Counted from the stretch's first letter, positions 53,404 to 61,738 are shown. The stretch: 64,000 nt of DNA from Janthinobacterium sp. LM6 (GCF_002002885.1 NZ_CP019510.1:4960001-5024000); one strand, 5' to 3'. The notes: a model not told the origin generated them from the letters alone. Program-made: numbers and translations.

Positions 53404-55302
53404 TCAAGCAGCCATGCGCACACTTCCCCTGCAACCATCCATCAGGAAAGATAGGCCCACGACCAGCACCAGCTCGCCTTCGGCCGAGCGGGCCGTGCCG
53501 GTAATGCCTTCCACGGTGATGGCCGTCATCGGCTTGATCACGAGGTCGGCCGTGCCATCGACGGCTTCCACGGCCAGAATGTACGGCTGTGGCGCAGCGA
53601 CAACAATGCCGACGCGCTCGCTGCACGATTCGTAGCCCAGCGAACCTGCCAGCGAGCGCACGGGCAATGGACGGCCCTGGTCTTTCAGCACGGGTGCGCC
53701 GCCCACTTCCATGAAGGTTTCCGGCAATTCGACGACGCGCTGCACCACGGCCATCGGCAGCGCCAGCGCGGCGCCCGAGGTCGACACGAGCATGGTCGGC
53801 ACGATCGACAGTTCGATCGGCAGGCGGATGGCAAACTTGGTGCCCTTGCCCAGCGTCGACTCGATGTGGATGGCGCCGCGGTTTTTCTCCACGGCTGTCT
53901 TCACCACGTCCATGCCCACGCCGCGACCGGAAACGCTGGACGCGACTTCCTTGGTCGAGAAGCCCGGCAGGAACACCAGCTGGAAGCATTCGTCGTTGCT
54001 CAACTGCGCGTTTTCGCTGATCAAGCCCTTTTGCTGGGCCTTGCTGCGCAAGAAGACCGGGTCCATGCCCTTGCCGTCATCCTGCAGCACGATCATGACA
54101 CTGTTGGCTTCCTGCCAGGCTTTCAGCGAAATATACGATTTGGCGGGCTTGCCGGCAGCCAGGCGCGCTTCCGGCGATTCGACGCCATGGTCGAGCGAGT
54201 TGCGCAGCATGTGCACGAGCGGATCGTACAGGCTGTCGACCACCACGCGGTCGACTTCCGTCTCCGCGCCTTCGATGGTCAGTTCGACATCCTTGCCCAA
54301 GTCCTTGGCCAGTTCGCGCACCAGGCGCGGGAATTTCTGGAACAGGCGGCCGACGGGCTGCATGCGCGTGGCCAGGGTGGCCCGCTGCAGTTCCGTCGAG
54401 TAACGCGAAGCGCGTTCCAGGGTTTCCGCCAGGGTCGCCATCAAGGTGGCGGCCTGGCCTTCGAATTTGAATTGCAGCAAGCGCTCGAGCAGCACGGCAG
54501 CCTGGTTGGCGGCCTGCACGGATTCGCCGGCCACTTCCAGCAATGCGTCGAGCTTGACGGCGTCGACGCGGATGCTGTCTTCCTTGACGGGCGCGGCATG
54601 GCGCACTTCCGGACGCTCTTCGCGGCGTTCGGCGCCATCCCAGGCCTTGGCGGCCGGCTTGGCGGCGGCAGCAGCAGCAGCAGCGGCAGGCGCGGCGGCC
54701 ACGACGGCAGGCGCAGCGGCGACGGCGGACACCGGTGCGGCAGCGACGCGGCTGCCCTCGGGCACGACGGCGTTGTACATGCCTTCCCAGTCCAGGCCAT
54801 CGGCGCTGGCAGTGGCCACGACAGCGGCAGGCGCGGCCGCAACCACTTCAGCGACCTCGGCAACGGGCGCGGCCGCTTCCGCCACTACGGCGGCGGCAGG
54901 CGCAGGCGCGTCCATGCCCTTGCCTTCGATGGCGTTCGTCAGGATGTGTTCCAGCTCTTCCGGCATGGCCGGCAAGCTTTCCGGCGCGGCGCCGTTCGCC
55001 AGTTCCGTCAGCTGGTCGGCCACGAAACCGGACGCTTGCAGCGCCGCCTCGATGGCGATCGGCGTCACGGGCGCGGCGCCCGTGCGCAAGGCATCGAACA
55101 GATTTTCCGTCAGATGGCAGGCCGCCACCAGCGCAGGCAGGCCCATGAAACCGGCACCGCCCTTGATGGTGTGGAAGGAACGAAACACGGCATTCAGTGT
55201 TTCCTTGTTGTCAGGATCACGCTCGAGGCGCAATAAGTGCTCTTCAACATTAACCGCAAGATCCATCGCCTCAACGACGAAATCCTTGAGCATATCGTCC
55301 AT
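53404..55302 (-). CDS. cheA: CheA-type chemotaxis histidine kinase without a P2 domain
   Basis: A 632-aa kinase. The HPt domain (1-105) has His44 in FRSFHTIKGGAGFMG. Residues about 131-240 are an Ala/Pro/Val-rich linker where a folded CheY-binding P2 domain would normally be. The dimerisation domain (about 245-310), HATPase (LRNSLDHGVESPEARLA; DDGKGMDPVF; GRGVGMDVV) and C-terminal CheW-like domain (about 500-632) are complete. It overlaps cheZ by one base (TAATG). No receptor, cheW, cheY, cheR or cheB gene is next to it, so its pathway partners must be encoded elsewhere. Confidence 0.9.
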   Translation of the reverse strand: MDDMLKDFVVEAMDLAVNVEEHLLRLERDPDNKETLNAVFRSFHTIKGGAGFMGLPALVAACHLTENLFDALRTGAAPVTPIAIEAALQASGFVADQLTELANGAAPESLPAMPEELEHILTNAIEGKGMDAPAPAAAVVAEAAAPVAEVAEVVAAAPAAVVATASADGLDWEGMYNAVVPEGSRVAAAPVSAVAAAPAVVAAAPAAAAAAAAAKPAAKAWDGAERREERPEVRHAAPVKEDSIRVDAVKLDALLEVAGESVQAANQAAVLLERLLQFKFEGQAATLMATLAETLERASRYSTELQRATLATRMQPVGRLFQKFPRLVRELAKDLGKDVELTIEGAETEVDRVVVDSLYDPLVHMLRNSLDHGVESPEARLAAGKPAKSYISLKAWQEANSVMIVLQDDGKGMDPVFLRSKAQQKGLISENAQLSNDECFQLVFLPGFSTKEVASSVSGRGVGMDVVKTAVEKNRGAIHIESTLGKGTKFAIRLPIELSIVPTMLVSTSGAALALPMAVVQRVVELPETFMEVGGAPVLKDQGRPLPVRSLAGSLGYESCSERVGIVVAAPQPYILAVEAVDGTADLVIKPMTAITVEGITGTARSAEGELVLVVGLSFLMDGCRGSVRMAA

Positions 55303-56168
55303 TAGAATCCCAAATCCGCAAGAAGGTCGTCTACATTATCCTGGTCCAGCGCCACCGACGGCACGGACGGGCCCTGCATCAGCGGCACCGGCTTTTGCGC
55401 CAGTTTTTCGCGCACCTCGGCCGGCGCGTTGTCGCGCAGCAGCTGAGCCAGCTCGTTTTCCACCGTCTTGGTGATGTTGACCACTTTTTTGATCAGCTGG
55501 CCCGTGATGTCCTGGAAGTCCTGGGCCATCATGATTTCCAGCAAGCGGGCTTTTTCCGCTTCCGTCGCTTCGGCAACGGCTTGCGCGAACTGGCGCGAAT
55601 CGCCGGCCAGGGCCTTGAATTCTTCCAGGCTCAGCTTGCCGTCGAACAGCGCCGTCCAGCGACCGTCCATGTCCTTGGCTTTCTTCGACAGCACGTCCTG
55701 CGCCGGCATGCCTTCGTCGAGCGTGTTCAAGACCTTGTTGGCGGCCTGTTCCGTCAGGGTGGCGACATATTCCAGGCGGTCCTGGGCGTCGACGATCTGC
55801 GACGACGCTTCCGTCAACGCCTTGTCGTAGCCCAGTTCGCGCAGCGAATCGTGCAGCAGGCGCACGATGCCGCCCAGGCGCTCGAACATCGGCTTGTCGG
55901 ACTGGTCGACCGGGTCGGCCGCTTCGCCAGGCGCGTCGGCGCCGGCCACGGGGGCCGCTTCCGCTGCAGCTGGCGCGGCAGCCGCCGGCGCCGCTGCGGC
56001 TGCCGGTACGGCGGCGCTGGCCGACACGGAGTCGAACAGCGCGTCAAAATCGTCATCCGCGATCACGGCGGGAGCGGGCGCGGCGGCAGGTGCCGGCGTG
56101 GCTGCGGCCGCGCTTTGCGCGGATACTTCATCGAATAATGCATCGAAATCATCAGCGGCGTTGGTCAT
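55302..56168 (-). CDS. cheZ: CheZ-type protein phosphatase
   Basis: A 288-aa helical phosphatase that dephosphorylates CheY-P. The catalytic segment is MAQDFQDITGQLIKKVV, with the essential Asp and Gln as in CheZ. The C-terminus DNVDDLLADLGF matches the CheY-binding helix. The N-terminal 75 residues are Ala/Pro-rich with a duplicated acidic motif, DDFDALFDEVSA and DDFDALFDSVSA. E. coli CheZ has 214 residues, so this N-terminal extension is additional. It is translationally coupled to the downstream cheA. Confidence 0.92.
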   Translation of the reverse strand: MTNAADDFDALFDEVSAQSAAAATPAPAAAPAPAVIADDDFDALFDSVSASAAVPAAAAAPAAAAPAAAEAAPVAGADAPGEAADPVDQSDKPMFERLGGIVRLLHDSLRELGYDKALTEASSQIVDAQDRLEYVATLTEQAANKVLNTLDEGMPAQDVLSKKAKDMDGRWTALFDGKLSLEEFKALAGDSRQFAQAVAEATEAEKARLLEIMMAQDFQDITGQLIKKVVNITKTVENELAQLLRDNAPAEVREKLAQKPVPLMQGPSVPSVALDQDNVDDLLADLGF

Positions 56169-56634
56169 ATCCCTGCTTCTCCATAATTTGTCAAAATTCC
56201 GCCTGAACTGTGCGTTTTACAGACTGATACCCACAATTTCTCGATTAAGATGATTTGAGGCAATACCGCTGCGATGGTGCGAGTGTAGCAGGGCGCCGCC
56301 CTGTTGGTAAATCTCAAAACGCGCTTCCTGGTGCAAAGCGGGTCCGCAAGAGCTTTTCCGCCAGGAAATAAGTGTTCCTGCTGTTGTATTTTGAAATACT
56401 ACCATTGGCGTGCGTGCAAGACCACGCGCGACGCAAGAAATCCTGCTCTCAGGCGCCTGCGCAACGGCGCCAGGCGGACCCCGCCGCAGCTAAACACGAT
56501 CTTTCTGCCAATGTTGTCTATACTGAAGGTGCAGTAGTATTGATAATTATCAAGTCTTTACATGAATACAATGCTGCCGCGACGTCTACAATAAGAGGCG
56601 TTGCGCGCGCTGAGTCACTGCCAAAGGACCTGCC
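56169..56634. other. Intergenic region of about 465 bp between cheZ and the usp gene
   Basis: This gap separates two divergent units. No gene is convincing. It should hold the cheZ promoter (about 56180-56280, less GC-rich) and the usp promoter, with a perfect FNR-type box at 56540. TACAAT-like -10 candidates lie at 56567-56572 and 56587-56592, but neither gives the standard -41.5 spacing to the box. Confidence 0.45.
56540..56553 (+). promoter_or_regulatory. FNR/Anr-type operator upstream of the usp gene
   Basis: TTGATAATTATCAA is an exact match to the FNR consensus TTGAT-N4-ATCAA, about 82 bp before the usp start codon. It suggests induction under low oxygen. Confidence 0.8.
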
Positions 56635-57102
56635 ATGTATAAGAAAATTCTGATCGCCACGGACGGCTCCACCGTCTCCAACTTGACGGCCTGTGCCGGC
56701 GTTGCCTTTGCCGAACAAATGCACGCCGACATCCTTGCCGTGTACGTGGCGCCCGAGTACCAGTACCCGGTGTACATCGAAATCATTCCACCGAGCTATC
56801 CCAGCGAAGAGGAATACCGCGTCGCCATGCGCAAGGCGGGCGCCGACCACTGGCAACCCATCCTCGACGCGGCGGCCAAGCGGGGTCTGCAAGCGACGGG
56901 CCTGACGGCCTTTTCCGACAGCCCGGCCCTGAAAATCGTGGAAGTGGCGCAATTGCAGCAATGCGACCTGATTTTCATGGGTTCGCATGGCCGCAGCGGC
57001 TGGGGACAGTTGCTGCTGGGCAGCGTGACCAACAAGGTGCTGTCGCACTCGAAATTGCCCGTGCTGGTGCACAGGCTGATCAAGGAACCCCCGGCAAAAT
57101 AA
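56635..57102 (+). CDS. Universal stress protein, UspA family
   Basis: A 155-aa ATP-binding-type Usp. MYKKILIATDGSTVSNLTA and the nucleotide loop GSHGRSGWGQLLLGSVTNKVL match the G-2x-G-9x-G(S/T) pattern of ATP-binding members. AAAGGA precedes the ATG. The perfect FNR-type box upstream suggests expression under oxygen limitation or stress, as known for several Usp proteins. Confidence 0.92.
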   Translation: MYKKILIATDGSTVSNLTACAGVAFAEQMHADILAVYVAPEYQYPVYIEIIPPSYPSEEEYRVAMRKAGADHWQPILDAAAKRGLQATGLTAFSDSPALKIVEVAQLQQCDLIFMGSHGRSGWGQLLLGSVTNKVLSHSKLPVLVHRLIKEPPAK

Positions 57103-57257
57103 GGGGTCACATGGCCACGGGGGCCGTCGCTGCCGGCACTTCTCAAGAAAAGGCACAGTGCGGCCGCTTCGGTTAAAATGACAACGTTTCTCGTTTCTTA
57201 ATATTTGATTGTCCGGTGACGGACAGAGCAGATTACACGCCACCAGATTGCCCGCCT

Positions 57258-57902
57258 ATGATACGTATTGTGATTGCCGACGACCACACCATCATGCGTG
57301 AAGGATTGAAGCGCATCCTTGACGGCGCGCCGGATATCGACATCGTGGGTGAAGCCATCGACGGTTTTGAAGTACTTAACCATGTGCGCCAGGGCGGCTT
57401 CGATCTGTTGCTGCTCGATCTGTCGATGCCGGGCCGCAGCGGCGTCGACCTGATCCGGCAAATCCGCAGCGAGGCGCCCAAGCTGTCCATCCTGATCCTC
57501 ACCATGCACGAGGAAGAGCAATATGCGGTGCGCGCCATCCGCGCCGGCGCGCAAGGCTATCTGACCAAGGAAAGCGCGGGCACCCAGCTCGTGGGCGCCA
57601 TCCACAAGGTGGCGTCGGGACGTCCCTACATCAGCGCCGAGGTGGCGGAGCAGCTCGTGCTCAACATCATGATGCCGAATGAAAGCTTGCTGCATAAACA
57701 GTTGTCGGACCGCGAATTCGAAGTCTTTTCCCTGCTGGTGGCAGGCAAGTCGATCACGGAAATTGCCAACAACCTGCATCTGAGCGTCAAGACGGTGAGT
57801 ACGCACAAGACGCGCATCATGCAAAAGATGGGCATGAGTTCGCTGTCTGAAATGGTCCAGTATGCCGTGGCGCACCGCCTGCTCTCCCCCTTCAAGACCT
57901 GA
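57258..57902 (+). CDS. NarL/FixJ-type response regulator
   Basis: A 214-aa two-component regulator. The receiver has IVIADDHTIMREGLKRIL, the phosphorylated Asp in LLLLDLSMPGRSG, and Lys in YLTKESAG. The LuxR-type HTH is LSDREFEVFSLLVAGKSITEIANNLHLSVKTVSTHKTRIMQKMG. I use the ATG at 57258, which gives the usual MIRIVIADDH start. A GTG at 57216 is in frame. No histidine kinase gene is adjacent, so it is an orphan within this window. It lies between the Usp and Crp/Fnr genes, a context suggesting stress or oxygen control. Confidence 0.9.
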   Translation: MIRIVIADDHTIMREGLKRILDGAPDIDIVGEAIDGFEVLNHVRQGGFDLLLLDLSMPGRSGVDLIRQIRSEAPKLSILILTMHEEEQYAVRAIRAGAQGYLTKESAGTQLVGAIHKVASGRPYISAEVAEQLVLNIMMPNESLLHKQLSDREFEVFSLLVAGKSITEIANNLHLSVKTVSTHKTRIMQKMGMSSLSEMVQYAVAHRLLSPFKT

Positions 57903-57932
57903 ATACGGCGGCGCGCGCCCGCGCGTCGACTG

Positions 57933-57946
57933 TAGGAACAATCCTA
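57933..57946. promoter_or_regulatory. Inverted repeat TAGGA-N4-TCCTA upstream of the Crp/Fnr gene
   Basis: TAGGAACAATCCTA is a perfect 5-bp inverted repeat with a 4-bp spacer, 30 bp after the response regulator stop. A further CTCCTAC follows at about 57961. It has the look of a NarL/RcsB-type binding site. The link to the adjacent regulator is a guess. Confidence 0.35.
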
Positions 57947-58179
57947 CTTCATCTACCACAGCTCCTACTGCCATATTCAGCCACTGCTGATATTAATTGC
58001 ATACGCTTGTTGGCATACTGAAACCAGTAATCAAGTTGCTGGAAAGTTATTTCATCACACAGCAAGTCTTCAGCGAATTGAGCATTACCTGCCCGAACGC
58101 GCGCCGCCGGCCCACGCCTGCCCGCCGTCCCGTGCACCCCGTCATTCAACTCTGAACTACCTGTCACCAGGAGATGAAC

Positions 58180-59049
58180 ATGCTGTCCACGCAAACGCCC
58201 GACACCCGCGCCGCCTCACCATCGCTGGCCCCCTCCGCTCCGATGGAAGCGGGACGCCAGCGCCAGGGCCGGCTCTGGTCGAACCTGAAGGAGGTGTGCG
58301 ACCTGCTGCATATCTCCAGCGCCTGCACCATCGCCGCCGACGAACTGCTGTTCCAGCACGTGCAATTCAAGACGGGCCAGCGCGTGCACACGATCGGCCA
58401 GCCGTTCGACACCCTGTACATCGTCAATTCGGGCTTCCTGAAAACCGTGCTCATCGATGAGTTCGGCAATGAGCAGGTGCTCAGCTTTCCCATGAAGGGC
58501 GACATGCTGGGTGTCGACGGCATCCACTCGCGCCACTATTCCTCGGAAGCGGTGGCCCTGTCCGACTGCGACCTGATCCTGCTGCCCTTCAAGAAACTCA
58601 CGGCGCTGGGCCGTGTCCACCTGGAACTGGAAAATGTCATGTACGGCGTGATGAGCCGCGAACTGGTGCGCGAGCAAGCCATGATCGGCATGCTGGGCGC
58701 CCTCAGCGCCGAAGCCCGCGTGGCGCGCTTCCTCGTCTCGCTGGCCGACCGCTTCGCGCAGATGGGCTACTCGAGCAAGCTGTTCAACCTGCGCATGACG
58801 CGCCATGAAATCGGCAGCTACCTGGGCCTGACCCTGGAAACGGTCAGCCGTACCTTGTCCGCCTTCAATGAAATCGGCCTGATCACGGTTGACCAGCGCA
58901 CCATCGGCATCAAGGATCCGGACGCCCTGAAAACCCTGCGCCGCCTGCCGCCGTCGCGCTCGCGCGCCAAGCAGCTGGCCGCCGCCAAGCTCAAGGCCGA
59001 TACCACCGCGGCTGCCAACGCCTCGGCGCAATTGCTGGCCACCATCTAG
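58180..59049 (+). CDS. Crp/Fnr-family transcriptional regulator with FNR-type recognition helix
   Basis: A 289-aa regulator with a cyclic-nucleotide-binding-like sensor domain (FKTGQRVHTIGQPFDTLYIVNSGFLKTVL) and C-terminal HTH (TRHEIGSYLGLTLETVSRTLSAF). Glu220, Ser223 and Arg224 correspond to the FNR residues that read TTGAT. Only C40, C49 and C130 could serve as cluster ligands. FNR uses four Cys, and the position matching its second N-terminal ligand is Leu here. The ATG at 58180 has AGGAG at good spacing, better than the ATG two codons earlier. It could act on the FNR box at 56540. Oxygen sensing by a cluster is uncertain. Confidence 0.88.
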   Translation: MLSTQTPDTRAASPSLAPSAPMEAGRQRQGRLWSNLKEVCDLLHISSACTIAADELLFQHVQFKTGQRVHTIGQPFDTLYIVNSGFLKTVLIDEFGNEQVLSFPMKGDMLGVDGIHSRHYSSEAVALSDCDLILLPFKKLTALGRVHLELENVMYGVMSRELVREQAMIGMLGALSAEARVARFLVSLADRFAQMGYSSKLFNLRMTRHEIGSYLGLTLETVSRTLSAFNEIGLITVDQRTIGIKDPDALKTLRRLPPSRSRAKQLAAAKLKADTTAAANASAQLLATI

Positions 59050-59084
59050 CCTCATCCCGATTTCCTCAAGCTTGGCACAGGCTT

Positions 59085-59122
59085 GACCCGGCCAAGGCGC
59101 ACTGCCTTGCCGGGTCTTTTTT
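59085..59122 (+). terminator. Terminator of the Crp/Fnr gene
   Basis: A long stem GACCCGGCCAAGGC / GCCTTGCCGGGTC with one bulged base and a 5-base loop is followed by six T residues. Confidence 0.9.
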
Positions 59123-59250
59123 GCTGCCGCCCCCCTCCCGCGCCGCGCCAGCGGCCGCCTTTGCGCAGCACTCTCTCCCACGCTGCCATCCCAGCGTAAA
59201 AAAGCGCGGATTCCGCACAAATAAGCCTTGCTTTTCGGGCCACATTCAAC

Positions 59251-59276
59251 AATAATGCAAATACGAATCATTCTCA
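59251..59276 (+). promoter_or_regulatory. Probable Fur box upstream of hemP
   Basis: AATAATGCAAATACGAATCATTCTC contains half-sites (AATAATGCAAAT, GAATCATTCTC) resembling the Fur consensus GATAATGATAATCATTATC. hemP genes are typically Fur-regulated, which supports the reading. Confidence 0.65.
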
Positions 59277-59298
59277 ACTGAGACAAAGAAAGCCTAAC

Positions 59299-59496
59299 AT
59301 GCAAAGCTCAAAACCAGCCTTGATCCAGGATGCCGCTACCGCCCACGTCCGTCCTCCCGTCAGCATGGCCCAGCCGGCGCGCCGCATCACCAGCGAAGCG
59401 CTGCTGCAGCAGGGCCGCGAAGTGGAGATTGAGCACAGCGGCAAGATTTATCGCCTGCGCGTCACCCAATTGAACAAGCTGATCCTGACTGCCTGA
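59299..59496 (+). CDS. hemP: Hemin uptake protein HemP
   Basis: A 65-aa protein of the HemP family. The conserved core ITSEALLQQGREVEIEHSGKIYRLRVTQLNKLILTA matches the family in order and position at the C-terminus. HemP is small, iron-regulated and linked to haem uptake, and in some betaproteobacteria it acts as an activator of haem-uptake genes. A likely Fur box lies just upstream. No TonB receptor follows in this window. Two genes of unclear function come next on the same strand. Confidence 0.92.
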   Translation: MQSSKPALIQDAATAHVRPPVSMAQPARRITSEALLQQGREVEIEHSGKIYRLRVTQLNKLILTA

Positions 59497-59581
59497 AGCA
59501 GCACGGCAGCCAGTCACCACACTCGCCAGCCAGTCGCGCCCCGTGCGCGCAGCCAGCCAAACCACCGCACAGGAGTGTTTG

Positions 59582-59908
59582 ATGGCGAACGACCGACCTT
59601 CCCCGATGTTTCCTCCTCCGCAAGGCCAACAGCCTGAACTGCTGCTGTCGGCCGTGCTGCACCTGATGTCGCACTACCATGCGGGCAGTCCCTGCGAGAA
59701 ACTGGCGGGTGTCATCGAACGCCATCTACAAGTGCTGTCGAACTCGCCCGGCCTGGGCCCCGTGCTGCAAGCGACCTGCCAGCAACTGTCGCAGCAATGG
59801 GCTGCCTTGGTGGCGCTGCACCGGCCCGCGCCGCCCAGGACCAGCTGGCTTGAGCGCCTGGCACGCCTGCTGAGCGCCAAGCGCCCCGCCTCGCCCCTGC
59901 CGCAATAA
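59582..59908 (+). CDS. Small protein of unknown function downstream of hemP
   Basis: A 108-aa protein with AGGAG before its ATG. It begins with a Pro/Gln-rich segment. A helical middle follows (ELLLSAVLHLMSHYHAG, LAGVIERHLQVLS, VLQATCQQLSQQWAAL), then a basic C-terminus. I do not recognise the family. It sits between hemP and the DUF2325 gene on the same strand with short gaps, so it is probably part of the iron-controlled unit. Confidence 0.7.
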   Translation: MANDRPSPMFPPPQGQQPELLLSAVLHLMSHYHAGSPCEKLAGVIERHLQVLSNSPGLGPVLQATCQQLSQQWAALVALHRPAPPRTSWLERLARLLSAKRPASPLPQ

Positions 59909-59956
59909 TTTCAATTTCTCGTCAACTGCTGCCCCATCGCCCAACAGGATATCGCC

Positions 59957-61183
59957 ATGTGTGACAAAGACCAGTCCCTGCCCGTCATCAGCAATTGCAC
60001 CCACGCCGGCACGGAAACGGCCGCGCTCGCTTCACGCCGCCGCCGGCTGTGGGAACTGTCGCATACCTGTCATTGCCCGCTGGTCGGCGTGGGCTTGCCC
60101 CTGGGATACTTGCGCAAGCTGGTGGGCAAGATGACGGGCGGGCGCGTGCTGGCCGACGATTACGAAGTGCACGTGGGCGCCGTGACCGAATGCGGCGCGC
60201 GCAACCGCCTGTCCGAAGCGCTGCAAAAGGAACTCGAACGCCGCTACGCCCCCGTGATCCTGCGCTTTCGCGGCGCCAAGACGACGGAGCAAGTGGCCGA
60301 ACTGTGGCGCACGGCCGTCGCCAACGGCGACGTGTCGGGCGCTTTCTGGGCCGGCCTGACGCACCCGCGCTGCGACGCCGAGCTGGAAGAGCAGATGTGC
60401 AGAGACTTGCACATGATCCAGCACCAGGCCGGCGCCTGCGTGCGCGCCGACATGGGCAAGTTTACGGCCTTGCAGGAAGAAAATGCGCGCCTGACGCACG
60501 AACTGGCCAAGCTGCAACAGCGCAGCCAGGCCGCACTGATGGAGAAAACGGGCGAACTGGAACGCCAGGAAGCCGTGCTGCTGCGCACGCGTGCCGAGGC
60601 GATCGGCAAGGATAGCGTGATCGATGGCTTGCGCCTTGATCTGGCGCAATTGCAGGCGGCCATCCCGGCGCTGGAATCGCGCACGCGCCTGGTCGAGCGC
60701 CTGGCGCAAATGGATGAGCGCGAAAAGGAATTGCGCCAGCAAATCGCGGATTTGAAGCAAGCCCAGCCACGTCCGGGCACGGCCGTGCCGCCACCGGCGC
60801 CGAAGCTGGAAGTGCCGACGGGCGGCAAGCTGAAAATGCCGATCCGCCTCGTCGATCAAAGCGTCCTGTGCGTGGGCGGGCGCAGCGGCAATGTCGCCAC
60901 CTACCGCGCCCTGATCGAGCGGGTCGGCGCGCAATTCGCCCACCACGACGGCGGCCTGGAAGACAATGCCAACCTGCTCGATTCGAGCCTGGCGGCGGCC
61001 GACCTGGTGATTTGCCAGACCGGCTGCATCAGCCACAGCGCCTACTGGCGCGTGAAGGATTATTGCAAGCGCACGGGCAAGCGCTGCGTCTTCATCGACA
61101 ACCCCAGCATCTCCAGCCTGGCACGGGGCTTGCAGGAAGTCAGTGGCGAGATGGAGCCGGCCGCGCTGGACGCCTCCGACTAA
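59957..61183 (+). CDS. DUF2325-domain protein with central coiled coil
   Basis: A 408-aa protein. The Cys/His-rich N-terminal part has ELSHTCHCPLVGVGLP and HVGAVTECGARN, a pattern that could bind metal. Residues about 165-270 form a coiled coil (EENARLTHELAKLQQRSQ onward). The C-terminal DUF2325 domain has VLCVGGRSGNVATYRALIE, FAHHDGGLEDN, DLVICQTGCISHSAYWRVK and CVFIDNPSISSLARGL. DUF2325 has no agreed function. Location in the hemP cluster suggests a role tied to iron or haem. Confidence 0.82.
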   Translation: MCDKDQSLPVISNCTHAGTETAALASRRRRLWELSHTCHCPLVGVGLPLGYLRKLVGKMTGGRVLADDYEVHVGAVTECGARNRLSEALQKELERRYAPVILRFRGAKTTEQVAELWRTAVANGDVSGAFWAGLTHPRCDAELEEQMCRDLHMIQHQAGACVRADMGKFTALQEENARLTHELAKLQQRSQAALMEKTGELERQEAVLLRTRAEAIGKDSVIDGLRLDLAQLQAAIPALESRTRLVERLAQMDEREKELRQQIADLKQAQPRPGTAVPPPAPKLEVPTGGKLKMPIRLVDQSVLCVGGRSGNVATYRALIERVGAQFAHHDGGLEDNANLLDSSLAAADLVICQTGCISHSAYWRVKDYCKRTGKRCVFIDNPSISSLARGLQEVSGEMEPAALDASD

Positions 61184-61186
61184 AAC

Positions 61187-61738
61187 CTAGGCCTGCAACT
61201 CGCGCGCGATCGCCTCGCGCAGGAGCGCATCATCGACCGTGGTGTCGGGCGCGAAACGCCCCACCACCTTGCCGTCCTTGCTGATCAAAAACTTCTCGAA
61301 ATTCCACAGCACGTCGCTCGGTTGCTCCTGCGTGATGCCGTAGCCGGCCAGCTTGGCGCGGAAATCGCTGCCCGGCTTTTCCTGCGCCCGCGGCTGCTCT
61401 TGCACCAGGCGCTGGTACAGCGGATGCTGGCCCGGCCCCTTGACGACGATTTTTTCAAACATGGGAAATTGCACGCCAAAGGTGCCGCGGCAAAAGTCGG
61501 CGATCTCGGCATTGCTGCCCGGCTCCTGTGCGCCGAATTCATTCGCGGGAAAACCGGCCACCACCAGGCCATCGGCCTGCTTGTCGGCGTAGAGCTTTTC
61601 CAGTCCTTCGTACTGCGGCGTCAAGCCGCAGGCGGAGGCGACATTGACCACCAGCACGACCTTGCCGCGATAGGCGTCCAGGCTCGCGGGTTCGCCATTG
61701 ATGCGGCGCAAGGGAATGTCGTAAATACTGTCGCTCAT
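61187..61738 (-). CDS. Glutathione peroxidase (Cys type)
   Basis: A 183-aa thiol peroxidase of the Gpx/BtuE family. The catalytic Cys37 is in NVASACGLTPQYEGL, and LWNFEKFLISKDGKVVGRF carries the Trp and Asn of the active site. The region that is FPCNQFGxQEPG in many members is FPANEFGAQEPG here, so the Gln is Glu and the extra Cys is absent. GAGGAG sits before the ATG at 61738. An in-frame start nine codons earlier lies in front of that signal. It probably reduces peroxides with thioredoxin or glutathione. Confidence 0.92.
   Translation of the reverse strand: MSDSIYDIPLRRINGEPASLDAYRGKVVLVVNVASACGLTPQYEGLEKLYADKQADGLVVAGFPANEFGAQEPGSNAEIADFCRGTFGVQFPMFEKIVVKGPGQHPLYQRLVQEQPRAQEKPGSDFRAKLAGYGITQEQPSDVLWNFEKFLISKDGKVVGRFAPDTTVDDALLREAIARELQA

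Noticed and set aside
54435..54863. Ala-codon-rich repeat DNA in cheA that might look like a minisatellite
   Set aside because: It encodes the Ala/Pro-rich linker of CheA in frame. The DNA repeat follows from biased codon use.
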